Assembly (NCBI GenBank): GCA_019426215.1
Contig: CM033395.1
Coordinates: 1,123,501-1,187,500 of the forward strand
Length of the DNA stretch: 64,000 nucleotides
Direction of reading: 5' to 3'
Source: Buddleja alternifolia
Taxonomy: Eukaryota; Streptophyta; Magnoliopsida; Lamiales; Scrophulariaceae
The translations under genes were made by a program, and so were the position numbers. The notes under the pieces are model-generated. The model searched no databases and had not been told where the DNA came from. It was given only the letters and a program-made list of their open reading frames with translations. Each line of letters begins with the position of its first letter. Position 1 is the stretch's first letter. Shown here in pieces: positions 13,436 to 24,777 of the stretch.

Positions 13436-13474
13436 CGGGGGTGGGGGTGGGGTGGGGTGGGGGTTTTAGGGTTT
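13436..13474 (-). promoter_or_regulatory. G-rich tract and telo-box in the LUC7 leader/promoter
   Basis: On the plus strand 13436-13463 is a run of four or more GGGG blocks separated by single T, able in principle to form a G-quadruplex. On the gene's coding strand it is a CCCC-A run. Immediately upstream of it, AAACCCTA at 13474-13467 on the minus strand is a telo-box, a motif known from promoters and leaders of plant translation and growth genes. It lies about 80 bp before the LUC7 ATG. Confidence 0.6.
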
Positions 13475-13905
13475 GGTCTGGTCTGGTCTAGACTTTTGGG
13501 AATATGAAGAGGGGTTCTTAATGTGAAAAACGTTGAATTTTTTTGGGCACCTGATATTTGTGTAAATTACGTATAGCCTCTTGGAAATTCAAAATTAATT
13601 ATAGCCTCTTGGAAAGTCTCAATTACTTACCGCCCCTATAAGCTCTAGGTTTTGCATATACCACTTAAGTTAAATTCAACGCTTACTAGAAAAAATACTT
13701 AGTTAAATTCTACGATAATGCGAACATGTGGACACAATCACGATGGGACACGGATATGATGACACAAATTTTCTATATAACTTAGTACGTAGTACGACTA
13801 TTTGATATATATATATATATATATAATTTATAAAGATTTTTATATCTTAGCGATCCTCTTAGTAAATCCATACAACAGAGTAGCAATGTCTTAATTAAGA
13901 TGCAT

Positions 13906-13935
<30 letters not shown>

Positions 13936-13936
<1 letters not shown>

Positions 13937-13982
13937 TAGGGTCTAAGCACCGCGCAAATGCGCAGTGGCATGTGCCCAGACT
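13936..13982 (-). mobile_element. Probable Helitron 3' terminus
   Basis: On the minus strand the sequence runs AGTCTGGGCA, then a 20-nt hairpin (CACTGCGC-ATTT-GCGCGGTG, 13967-13948), then 8 nt, then CTAG at 13939-13936, and the next base is T. A short GC-rich hairpin just before CTRR with insertion next to T is the Helitron 3' signature. The second copy at 27.47 kb keeps the same plan. I could not locate the 5' TC end, so the element's right-hand limit is unknown. Confidence 0.5.
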
Positions 13983-16211
13983 AAACGTTTTAGGAGGGTG
14001 AGAAATATTTGTCAATTAATAGATAAGATTACAGAAGTGAGTATACCAGCTTAAGATGGAGGGGTTAATCTAACTGACTTTTCTTTTGGCTTATAATAAC
14101 TTGATAAGTATATGTGAATTATTAATTATGCAGATAGTTGTTGTTCTGGAAATAGTTAATCTGAGGAGAAGTTTGATTGAATATATATGGGTTTGGGCAT
14201 TTGGATTGTTTTGATAAATTTAAGTATCAAGAAGGAGGGGGGAGGGGAATCCAATGGAGAGTATGACAATGTGTGCCAGAAGACATGTGGGGTGCAATAA
14301 AATTGAGTCAATTTCATAGCAAGAAGGTTGTGAAATATTTCTTTACTTTATATTTCTGCGGTCCAATGTGCATTTAATATTTAAATTATTAAATTACTAT
14401 GTATAAAAAAAATTGACTCAATTTTATTGGTTATCATACGAAAAATTAACAAAAACAGGAAAGAGAACAAAATAAAAGGCATGGTAATTTGGACTTAAAA
14501 ATTTATGATGAAGAGGAATTTATAATTATTATGTTGAATATTAATAAAAATTCTCAAGTGCTATGTTGAAGAAATTTCAAAATATATTGACATATATTGA
14601 TATGCATGCATGGGTGAAAAGTTAAAAAAACAAAAAAACATGCATATATACTTATCATGTAAATTTCAAAAAGAAAAAAATTTGTAAATTAATGGAAAAA
14701 TAAATGAAAGAGATTACCAATTAACAGTTATATGGTTTATTCTTTTCTTTTTTAAAAAAGTACTTGAAATTTCAAAAGTTTAAAAAATTGACACTTATTC
14801 TAGAAAATGCTACAATAATTAATTTTACACATAAATATGAAGTCTAAGAAATTGCAAATATTCAATTGAGAAAAGACTCTAAACATTTGGATTAGAAAAT
14901 AAATAATAATAAAAATAGGTATAGTAAACCCAAATGGCGCTCTCAATATTTCGTCAAAAATTGCCATTGAATTTTCAAATAACCTTCCACATTTTGTCAT
15001 TATTTATCAGCACGGCATCACGTAACCGTACAATATTCTACTACATCTGCAAATACGAAGAAATGGACAGACATTAAGACATTGCTTTAATAATAAAAGA
15101 AATTACATGAAAAGAAAGGCAGATAAATAAATAAATAGTAATGCTCTATCGACAAATTAATTTTATCCAATACCTTATATTGTTGGACATTAAAAAATGT
15201 AGCTATGGAATCAATGAAAAGTTCTAAGTGGTTACCGTACCACTACATAAAATATGAGTTGTCTTGTTAGTTTCCTGTAAAAAAAATTTTTGCAAAAGCT
15301 GAGCAAATTATAAGATCAAAATAAAAAAATATAAAAAATTAACTTTTTAAAATAAGTTGTCTGGTTGGATGCTTGCTGCATAATTTGTGCTTTTGAGACT
15401 TGATAATAAAATGATATGAAGATAAAGTGAACATAGTTTTCATATATAAATAGTACATAAATGATATCTTTAAAATAATATGAAATATTATCTTTTCATA
15501 GATTTCATGAATATGAAATCTTGCTATAGGATCACGTTTTTTCGGATTTGAAATTAGCTGCAATCTCGATAGCAAGAACTCAAAATTAGATGTATTCAAC
15601 ATGTTGTTGAATAGGCAGTCGTATTGTATGTTACTATGCAACATAAAATCTATTAATTTTATGATTCTAGCATGCTTCCTCGTGCATGTCATGATAATGT
15701 TTAATATTAATTTAAAAAATATAATAAAAAGTTATCATGCTTCAAAATTTAAAACAAATTTAAATTCTCAAACTAAAGTTCAATTCTTAAATTAAGTCCA
15801 AAATAAACATAATTAGCAAAAAAGATTATGCAAACTTATCAAATCTCTATTATTGCATAATAAGAAAAAAAAATATTTTTCAAACCAAATGTCTTCTGTT
15901 TGAGATTTGACAAAAACACTATGACTACATCTTTTCATATATGGTGTGAGTGGAAAATAGTCTTTGGGCCAAACTAACTAAATCAACGCATATTGAGCTT
16001 AAACCCAATGGATCACGGACTTGAACTCTTCTAGAAAACATACGACTTAGCTGGAGGCCTCGACGACCCGACCTGCATAGGTGAAGCAATCTATTTAAAA
16101 CAAAATAGTCATTGTAGCTGTGCATGATGAGAAAACGTTTGCAGAGGATGAGGCTGATATTTGCTAGGTACAAGTGTTTTTTTAACAGACTGCATTTCTA
16201 AATTTTTTATA
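13983..16211. other. AT-rich intergenic sequence
   Basis: Very AT-rich, with several long chance frames (for example 15339-15692) that lack any domain or codon bias. It may partly be the body of the probable Helitron ending at 13936. The (TA)n tract just to its left (about 13913-13931) is a microsatellite. No gene is supported. Confidence 0.5.
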
Positions 16212-16216
16212 CATAT

Positions 16217-16757
16217 TGATGTGTGTGGGAAGCACACCAATGATAATATGCGATATATGATATGAAAATATGATATAAAGCACGAATTATAAGTAAAGAA
16301 CACGAGATATTTACGTGGTTCGGCCAATAATATGACCTACGTCCACGGGGTAAAAAGAGTTGATCCTTTATTAGTGTTTGGAGTTGATATATATACATGT
16401 TTATGAGGGGGTGACTAATAAGGTAAGTCAACTATTTCTAAATGTACAATGAAAAGTAGAATAAATCCTAATCCTTCCATCTTGAGCCATCTCTTTCATG
16501 GTATAATTGGCAGGTCGGTTAGAGTGATCTCTGCAAGTCCGGATATGGTAAGTGCATCCCCTGATTGATCCTTGTCTCCAGGTTTGCCTTATATAGAATG
16601 TTGTATTTGGACAGGTCGGGATAGGGCGATCTTCCGGAGGGGCGGACTTGACTATAATGTCTTCTAAAGGAGTCCGAGTTTGTTATGTTGTTGGGCTTGG
16701 GCCCTTAATTATGTTGGACTACCAGCTTGGCCCAAGAGCCTATTTCGACCCACATCA
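16217..16757. mobile_element. Solo LTR (541 bp) with 5-bp target duplication
   Basis: The block begins TGATGTGTGTGGG and ends CCCACATCA, matching inverted ends with TG...CA. It is flanked on both sides by CATAT (16212-16216 and 16758-16762). Inside, 'tttacgtggttcggcc' and 'cctacgtccacgggg' are phrases I associate with plant LTR retrotransposon LTRs. There is no internal domain or second LTR, so this is what remains after LTR-LTR recombination. Confidence 0.82.
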
Positions 16758-16762
16758 CATAT

Positions 16763-17369
16763 TATTCATAAACTGAAGATCACATTACTATCTGAATGCT
16801 GATGTTGGATGTGGAAAAGAACAACTCTTTCAATAGTAGGGACTTCATTGCGCTTCCACAGTATTTCATGAAGAAGTAAGCTTTATGTACAAAATCTTGA
16901 AAATCCAAAGCCCCCTTCAGGAAACTAAACTATTCACATAAATCAAACACAAGAAGCGGCAAATTAAGAAAAGAAGAAACGAAAAAGACACTCACATGAT
17001 AAGAACGAAGCAGTCCAATTTCATCAAAAATGCGAATTTTTATTAATCATTATATTACAGGATCTCACATCCAAATGCTATTTACATTTGTGAGGGAGAC
17101 AATCATAAACATATCACATCCAATAAGCACACAGACTAAATTGTTTGGTTACCGCACTTATTGAGCAACAAAGAAAATAAGAACAGAATTCCATAACAAT
17201 AACACTTTGTTGCCTCCAAATGAGAGAAAATTAAACAGAAAATTTTAACAAAATCATCTAAATTTGAAGGGTGACTCATGTCAGCAAAGAAATATAAGTT
17301 GCAACTTGCACTCTGCGCAATGATGACAAAGCTGATGCTCTCTACTTAATGCACCAAACCAAGCCAAAC
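16763..17369. other. Intergenic, nothing recognised
   Basis: No coding frame, repeat end or RNA gene could be supported between the solo LTR and the SINE. Confidence 0.5.
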
Positions 17370-17380
17370 ATATATTGATA

Positions 17381-17574
17381 TTCTCTTTTTTTTTTTGGTT
17401 GCCTACCACAGTATTCCGAGCATTGCCAAACTAATCTGTTGGTCGACCCGGATTGCACACCTGGCCTGGTGGGTGAGTCTCCCAACGGGGGTAACTGCGT
17501 ACACAAGGAATCGAACCCAAAACCTTGCTTAAGCGGAACCGAGCTGCTTACCACTCGGACCAACCCCCGTTGGT
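17381..17574 (-). mobile_element. tRNA-derived SINE, copy 1
   Basis: Read on the minus strand it starts with a tRNA-like head holding a box A-like GGTCCGAGTGG and an exact box B, GGTTCGATTCC, spaced as in Pol III internal promoters. It ends in a poly(A) tail (poly-T at 17385-17396 on the plus strand). An 11-bp direct repeat, ATATATTGATA, flanks it at 17370-17380 and 17575-17585. A tRNA-like head, an A tail and target-primed duplications together define a SINE. It is a different family from the two SINEs at 52-54 kb. Confidence 0.86.
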
Positions 17575-17585
17575 ATATATTGATA

Positions 17586-17861
17586 ATCTTTAATTATTAT
17601 ATAATCAAACCAAAGTGGTTCCACTATTTCTGAAATTCAACACAGACACGTACTTCTCACTTTAATCTCTTCATACATTGATAACAATGTGACATAAAAT
17701 GCTGACTTTAAGGATTATTGGAGAGTCTGGTGTTTAGTTATTGAAACACCATACTGTTTTCTAACACAACGCCTAAGTAAATAATTGATCATGTTAAATA
17801 AGCATAGGAAACACAAGTGTGTTAACATAAACATTTATTTCAGTTACAAATTAAGGTTAAC
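17586..17861. other. Short intergenic spacer
   Basis: AT-rich spacer between the SINE and the target duplication of the split LTR. Nothing recognised. Confidence 0.4.
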
Positions 17862-18856
17862 ATAAGTGTTAGGAATTTCATGTTAGATGTTTTGATGATG
17901 ACAATTAGGACTTTGTGTTAGACCCCAAAATATGTAAGTTTGATTTTAGTAGAAAATTTGTATAAGTTTTGAAGCGTTAGTTTTGTAATAGGCCTATTAG
18001 GCTTTGTTTTATTTTACTTTAGATTGTTAGGCTAAGTAGTCTTAGGCTGAGCGTCTGATAATTTCTGAGTGAGTTTATCAGTAGTAAAGTTCGAACACTC
18101 AAGCGCCTGATTTCTGAAAGAAGATAAAAGTCTCCAAGCGTCCAATTGACCAGCTACATCAAGCGTTTCCTTATGTGACAGAAGTAATTTCACCTGAATT
18201 TATTTCTAAGTCCAGAAGGAGTTTAATGCAAATATTCTCAAAGCATTAAGTACCAACGGGTATTTAATTCAAATGCATTAAATGCTGATAAGAGCATTAA
18301 ATGTGATAAGCACTTTCAGATGTACAGAGAAGCCGCCCTATTGGACTGTCAACTATCTCAGACTGCGGCACCAACTTTTGTGCAGCAGATTTTCAGGAAA
18401 AAGGACAAAAGTTGTTCACTCGCGGAAGTGAGAGAGACGCGCCTGTGCATGTGTCAAACGGACACTTTCTCCAAGAATGCCTATAAATAGGACTTCAACA
18501 ACAAGCCAAATAGAGAGAACAATTAATCTTCAAGTCCAATTGCTGTTGCATTGAAGTCTCATTCCTTAAACTCTCAGAAAAGCCAGAATATTCAAGAAAA
18601 TATTTCCTTTGCTTTTCTTCAATCCTGAGACAGTCAACAAATATCTCAAACATTCTTTTCGAAGAAACCACTTTCCTACTGAGATATTTCCAAGTTGTTT
18701 GAACTTCATCAAAATCAAACAAACCGTTTTAGAAAAACCCATCCAAGCCTCGCGATCTGTGTGAAGTCGAAGTTGGATACTTGCATCATTTCTGGGTGAA
18801 AGAAGCAAGGAGATTGAAGTGATTTGGAGTAGAAATCTGTGTGATCAAGGAGCTCA

Positions 18857-20102
18857 TGTTGGAAATCTTGATTGAGTAAATTGTGTTTAGCGCGATTTTA
18901 TTGGAGATTTAAGTGAATTCCACATGTTGAGAGTGGAGTGTCTTTTACTTAAATTAATCTACGTTTTGAGTAGATAAATTTAGAGTATTTAATTACTCAA
19001 ATCCGATTTCGGGTGAATGAGAAATTAATTAGCAAAGTGTATCACTTAAAATGTTTCTCATAATTGGAATCAATAATTGATGTGAACAAACGCGAATAAA
19101 TGATCTCAATTATACGATCGACGGCCGCGGTCGTATAAGAAATAGTTCATTTAGTTCGTGGTCTAAAATGTTCAAATCGGAAAATTGAGGGACCAATTTG
19201 AAAGGACTTAATAAATCAAGATTCAAAGTTTTGGGGTCAAAATTAAAGTCTGTGGAAAAATAGGGGCTGAATTGCACAGCCGGATGGTGCAACCGCCCGC
19301 ACCTAATCATTTCCCGAAAATAGTGGCTTGTTATTGGTTGAGAGGCGGGTGTACGGTACACCAGCCACACCGGATCATAACCATGTCAGGCGGATTTTGT
19401 CTTTTAGCTCAGGGGTTGTTTTGAACAATTGCAACTCTTGGGGCAAATCTGAAAAGTCCGAAAAGGTGTAATCAGGGGGCATTTTGTCCAAAAGACACAA
19501 CTTTTGGCCTTTCTGCAGAAATCCGAAAAGTCACACTTTTTGACCCAAAACCTTTCATTCTCTATAAATAGCCCCCCATAGTTTGGATTTATTAACACCA
19601 ATATCATATTCTCTTCTCTCTTTTATTCTAAGTACTAATTTGAGTATTTTGAATATTCTTTTGTTTCTTAAATATAATTTTAATATTTTAAGAATAGTGT
19701 TGAATATTAAATGCTAAATTGAGCATTTAAAATATTCTTGAAGTTCTTAAATATTATTTAAGAATTATTTAGTACTAATTTGAGTGCTTTAAATATTCTT
19801 AAATATTATTTTAATATTGTAAGAATAAGTTTGCATATTAAATGGTTAGATGCATTTAAGTCATCCATGTCCATCGAGAGAGTTTGGAACAAGTATTTTG
19901 TTCGCTAGGCTCGAAAATTTGTAGTGGTACTATTTTCGAGACGTTTGTCGTTGTATCTTGGGAGACAATTGCCGTATTCCGTGACCACCAAGTGCGGGGC
20001 AATATTGTCTTAAGGAAATAGGGTAACCCTTGCCTCGACATATCATTATCATTTTGCATCTTCATAAACACCGCTCGTTACGCACTAGAATTTTTCCCAA
20101 CA
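18857..20102 (+). repeat. 5' LTR of the nested element
   Basis: A TATA box 'ctataaata' at about 19562 marks the likely U3/R border. A GC-rich inverted repeat (atacga...tcgtat around ggccgcgg) lies near 19115-19140. The segment ATATTGTCTTAAG at 20002-20014 is the reverse complement of the first bases of the interior (20104-20116). Confidence 0.9.
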
Positions 20103-22821
20103 ACTTAAGACAATATCTGAGTGTTTCTTGAAGATAGCGTTATTCGATGGAAAGAAAGAGGGAAGCTCTATTTAGTTTATTTTATACTTGAATACAATAA
20201 TTATATTATTGTGACTTACTGATAATGATTTGCAATTGTGCATGACCAACAAAGCAAAAATTGATGATCACAATGCCATTTGGTGAATTGGCTAATCAAT
20301 TGCAGAGTCGGCGTCATATTTATCCGATGCAATTAAAGGATACGACTTATGAGATAAGTTTATTTGCTTTATTTGAGATTAAAGCGTTAATTATTCTATT
20401 GAAGGCAGAATGCATTATGTCATCTTATATATTATATATTTAATTCTCAATGTTGAATTATGAGTTGCCTGCATAACATTTCGAAAAGTTGCATGGCATT
20501 TCGTTGACACTTTCAGATAAGTGTATTATTATTCAATAGGTCAAACTATGTTATGAAGAGTGAATGGTTATTCGTAGAATTAATATTTCTGAAATTATTG
20601 TTGTAGGATGAGATTAGTCTACTGGATTGGAATTGAAAGGTTAAGTAACTTCTCAATTTCAAGGGATCGACTTCGACATGCTATGAATAAGGAAATACAT
20701 GAAAGCAATTGAAGGCGAAATATTGGTTACGAAACCAATAATGAGATAAGTTCATTATATGAATTATCAATTTTATAATTGCTTCATTTGATTACATATT
20801 GTGTTGAATAATATTAAACGTGATTTAATATTTAGTCACGCAACAATGATGTAATCATGTTAGATAAACTTGAGCATGCGGTATTATGTGATTAAATATT
20901 TAATTATATTTTATCTTTGTGATTTATTCTTGATAAAGAATAACTAATTGTGCATGCATAAAATTACTTTATTTTGCTACGCATATATGAAGTAATTGTT
21001 TATTAGTTTTCTTTCGACTTGTGAATAAATGCAATAAGTGTGATTATTCGTTATGTTTGACAATCTTTAGTATAAAGCCTGATCACAATGAATGAAGAAA
21101 TGCATTATTTAAATAGTTGATTTAAATTGATTGCATGTTCTTTTCATGTGATAGTGACGTTTACTTAAAGAAGTCAATTTTGTGTTAAGAATAATTATTG
21201 CATTATTTAGAGTTGTAGCCTACAATTTTCACCATAAAAGTGAAATAGTTGTAGAGGCTAAACTAGTCGTGGTTTCGTTTAAGCGAAAGAAAATCGAGTC
21301 TAATATTAAGAAATTAAAATAGACAATGTGGAACGTCGTCACTATGAGCCTCTAAGGTTCTAAGTGAGAATTTTTCCAATTGTTTCATATTATGAAACGT
21401 GCTCTCCGAAGAGAGAAATGTCGACGACATATTGTACAAAGTACACAACTTGGTCAAGAATAAAGGATGTTAATTGTCGGAGTAAGATCGAGAAAGTTGG
21501 TCAAATGTCTGAAATTAAATCCGAGAAAATGACCCTAAGGCCTTAGACAATTTGGTAAAACCAAATTATAGTTGGTGTACTAACAATAGTCGAAATAAAG
21601 ATATGTGAAAATTGTCTTTAATCGAGGACAAATCGGACCATATAAATGGTGGATGTTCATTAAGACAATCCGAACTACACAAATGGTGGGTGATTAAATC
21701 ACTAAAACCAAGCTAGGCAAATGGTGGGTGGTCGGACCTTAAGCTCTCGACTGTAGTGAGAGGTAACTAAGCGAATGGTGGGTCGACAACGGTGCTACAC
21801 ATACATCCGAGCTGGAAAGGCAGATGTATTGAGTATCACGAGTAATTGACGTAATGACCTTTTGAAGGCATTGATTAGAGTTCGTAGATATATAAAATAT
21901 GCTATGAACTGTGACTACTCTATATGATATATCCAAGTGTACTAATAGAATACACTGAGGAAAAATGGATATTCTATATTGGCTAGATTTTGTGCCACCT
22001 ATTCCGATATATTATACAAAATAGTCGACAGTCGGAAGGGCACAAAATAGCATGTAAAGTGGTAGTCTCGACACAAACGCCGAAGATATAAAACCATTAG
22101 CAGTGATCTTCAGTGGCATTGTCTCTATTGATTGATTAAAGTCAAATGAGAATGTATGGATCCAAATGTATGCCTAAAAGATCAAATAAACTGCATATCG
22201 ATGGGAATGGGCCTAAAGCCTACATAATTAAGAATCGACATAGTGGAAACCCAACCTTGTTGACTGGAGATCCCAAGATCTTGGTTCAATGGGAGAACGA
22301 AATTATGAAGATTCAGTGATGCACTTGAGGAGTTTAAAACTCCTACCCATTCCTAGGATAAACAAGTGCAACCTGCAGAGCGTAGCTGAGGTTAAGCAAG
22401 TAGCTTTTAATGATTCCTATACTGTCTAAATGTGTGACGCAACAAAGTGGGGTACGGCAGGGTACTCTTTATAGGAGATCACCTATGTAAGTGAGAAGTG
22501 AGGGCCGCTTCAATATAGTAAACACTTATGAATCCAAGATGGTGTTCCATGGCCAAAACGGACCCAATTGAGAACAAAATCTGTTAGAGAAGTTATTGTG
22601 TGAGTATCATTGTCTTGGTTTACACAAACGGCTGGCCAATTCAAGACATCACGTTCATTGGGTAGCCAAGTAAATCCGATGGTATTTCACTAAGGAAGGT
22701 TCAAAGCCACAAGCTACCTCTCCTGATGCAATAGCTTTTCGCCCGAACTCTCTCATTGTCTGCATAGTCTGCATTGCGTCTGCATAGTCTGCATTTGCAT
22801 TAATTTCATTCATGGTGGGTA

Positions 22822-24069
22822 TGTTGGAAATCTTGATTGAGTAAATTGTGTTTAGCGCGATTTTATTGGAGATTTAAGTGAATTCCACATGTTGAGAGTG
22901 GAGTGTCTTTTACTTAAATTAATCTACGTTTTGAGTAGATAAATTTAGAGTATTTAATTACTCAAATCCGATTTCGGGTGAATGAGAAATTAATTAGCAA
23001 AGTGTATCACTTAAAATGTTTCTCATAATTGGAATCAATAATTGATGTGAACAAACGCGAATAAATGATCTCAATTATACGATCGACGGCCGCGGTCGTA
23101 TAAGAAATAGTTCATTTAGTTCGTGGTCTAAAATGTTCAAATCGGAAAATTGAGGGACCAATTTGAAAGGACTTAATAAATCAAGATTCAAAGTTTTGGG
23201 GTCAAAATTAAAGTCTGTGGAAAAATAGGGGCTGAATTGCACAGCCGGATGGTGCAACCGCCCGCACCTAATCATTTCCCGAAAATAGTGGCTTGTTATT
23301 GGTTGAGAGGCGGGTGTACGGTACACCAGCCACACCGGATCATAACCATGTCAGGCGGATTTTGTCTTTTAGCTCAGGGGTTGTTTTGAACAATTGCAAC
23401 TCTTGGGGCAAATCTGAAAAGTCCGAAAAGGTGTAATCAGGGGGCATTTTGTCCAAAAGACACAACTTTTGGCCTTTCTGCAGAAATCCGAAAAGTCACA
23501 CTTTTTGACCCAAAACCTTTCATTCTCTATAAATAGCCCCCCATAGTTTGGATTTATTAACACCAATATCATATTCTCTTCTCTCTTTTATTCTAAGTAC
23601 TAATTTGAGTATTTTGAATATTCTTTTGTTTCTTAAATATTAATTTTAATATTTTAAGAATAGTGTTGAATATTAAATGCTAAATTGAGCATTTAAAATA
23701 TTCTTGAAGTTCTTAAATATTATTTTAAGAATTATTTAGTACTAATTTGAGTGCTTTAAATATTCTTAAATATTATTTTAATATTGTAAGAATAAGTTTG
23801 CATATTAAATGGTTAGATGCATTTAAGTCATCCATGTCCATCGAGAGAGTTTGGAACAAGTATTTTGTTCGCTAGGCTCGAAAATTTGTAGTGGTACTAT
23901 TTTCGAGACGTTTGTCGTTGTATCTTGGGAGACAATTGCCGTATTCCGTGACCACCAAGTGCGGGACAATATTGTCTTAAGGAAATAGGGTAACCCTTGC
24001 CTCGACATATCATTATCATTTTGCATCTTCATAAACACCGCTCGTTACGCACTAGAATTTTTCCCAACA
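22822..24069 (+). repeat. 3' LTR of the nested element
   Basis: Nearly identical to the 5' LTR. It is preceded by 'catggtgggta', a short purine-rich tract in the position of the polypurine tract. The G at 20,000 in the 5' copy's 'gcggggcaat' reads A here. Confidence 0.9.
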
Positions 24070-24777
24070 GCTCAAGTCATCGACATCTATCTCTCCCTAT
24101 TGTGTAGAAGATTCTGTGTGATTCTTTGATAATCACTTTAGTGGATTGCCTCCAAGTGTTCAAGGAGAAGAAGGACGTAGTTGGGATTACATCACCCAAC
24201 GAACCTTACAAATATTGTGTTATTTACTTTTCAGTCAATTCTTTCATATCATATCATTGCATAAATTGATTAAGTAAAATACAATCAAACGCCAAGCAAC
24301 TAAGAAACTTCTGGTGACGCTAAAGCTTTCAAAAGAAGACTAGAAAAATCATTCCGCTGTGCTAACACTGATTAAAGAACTGAACGCTTAAACCCACTCG
24401 GTTAAAGTATTCAAATCTTGAAGTCTAAGTTAACTCTCTAAAAACAGTCTTCATCAGACACTTAACCTAAGCATTTATATTTCTAAGTAAACGCTCAGTC
24501 AAGCGTTCACATTTCAAGCGTCTAAAACCTTTTTAATACGAAACCTTTTTGGAGTCGAAAAAGACTTCAGGGTCTATTCAAATCTCCCCCCCCCCCTTTT
24601 CTAGACCTTTTCGTATGCCACTTGGGACCAATAATAAGCATGTAAACCTTTTGCTTACCACAACCTTCTTTCCTGTATGTTGCTGCAATAGCTATGAACT
24701 GCCCAAAGCTGCATAATTATACGTTTAGTTGCTACTTGCTAATAACAGGGTTTGAATCATTGAGAAGCATTGGTGAA

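Larger units (their letters stand above)
18857..24069 (+). mobile_element. Young non-autonomous LTR retrotransposon (Copia-derived), nested in the older LTR
   Basis: The two LTRs, 18857-20102 (1246 bp) and 22822-24069 (1248 bp), begin TGTTGG and end CCAACA. They are flanked by GCTCA at 18852-18856 and 24070-24074. By eye they differ at only three sites: two 1-nt indels and one substitution. The 2.7-kb interior has no long frame. At 22159-22227 it keeps the last codons of a Copia pol (LKDQINCISMGMGLKPT-stop), matching the C-terminus of the full element at 33.8 kb. The following 600 bp match that element's 3' untranslated segment. It is therefore a deletion derivative that must have moved with enzymes supplied in trans. 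The strand follows the pol remnant. Confidence 0.9.
17867..24633 (+). mobile_element. Old solo LTR (about 1.55 kb) split by a younger retrotransposon
   Basis: The left part, 17867-18856, starts TGTTAGGAATTTCATG. The right part, 24070-24633, carries a pyrimidine-rich stretch with a run of C (near 24587-24597) and ends GGGACCAATA. ATAAG flanks the whole at 17862-17866 and 24634-24638. Removing the inserted element and one GCTCA copy restores a continuous LTR. The final CA has become TA, consistent with age. A TATA-type 'cctataaatagg' at about 18480 would be its promoter. No internal region of this element remains, hence a solo LTR. The C-rich tract and end sequence resemble Tork/SIRE-type Copia LTRs, but that placement is by feel. 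Confidence 0.8.

Noticed and set aside
15339..15692. 117-codon minus-strand frame
   Set aside because: Lies in very AT-rich DNA with Ile/Phe/Lys-rich random composition and no recognisable motif.
17439..17580. Intact tRNA gene suggested by box A/box B-like sequences
   Set aside because: No full cloverleaf; poly(A) tail and 11-bp duplications show it is a SINE.
19110..24038. Duplicate 67-86 codon frames on the minus strand
   Set aside because: They lie inside the two LTRs of the nested element and are identical only because the LTRs are.
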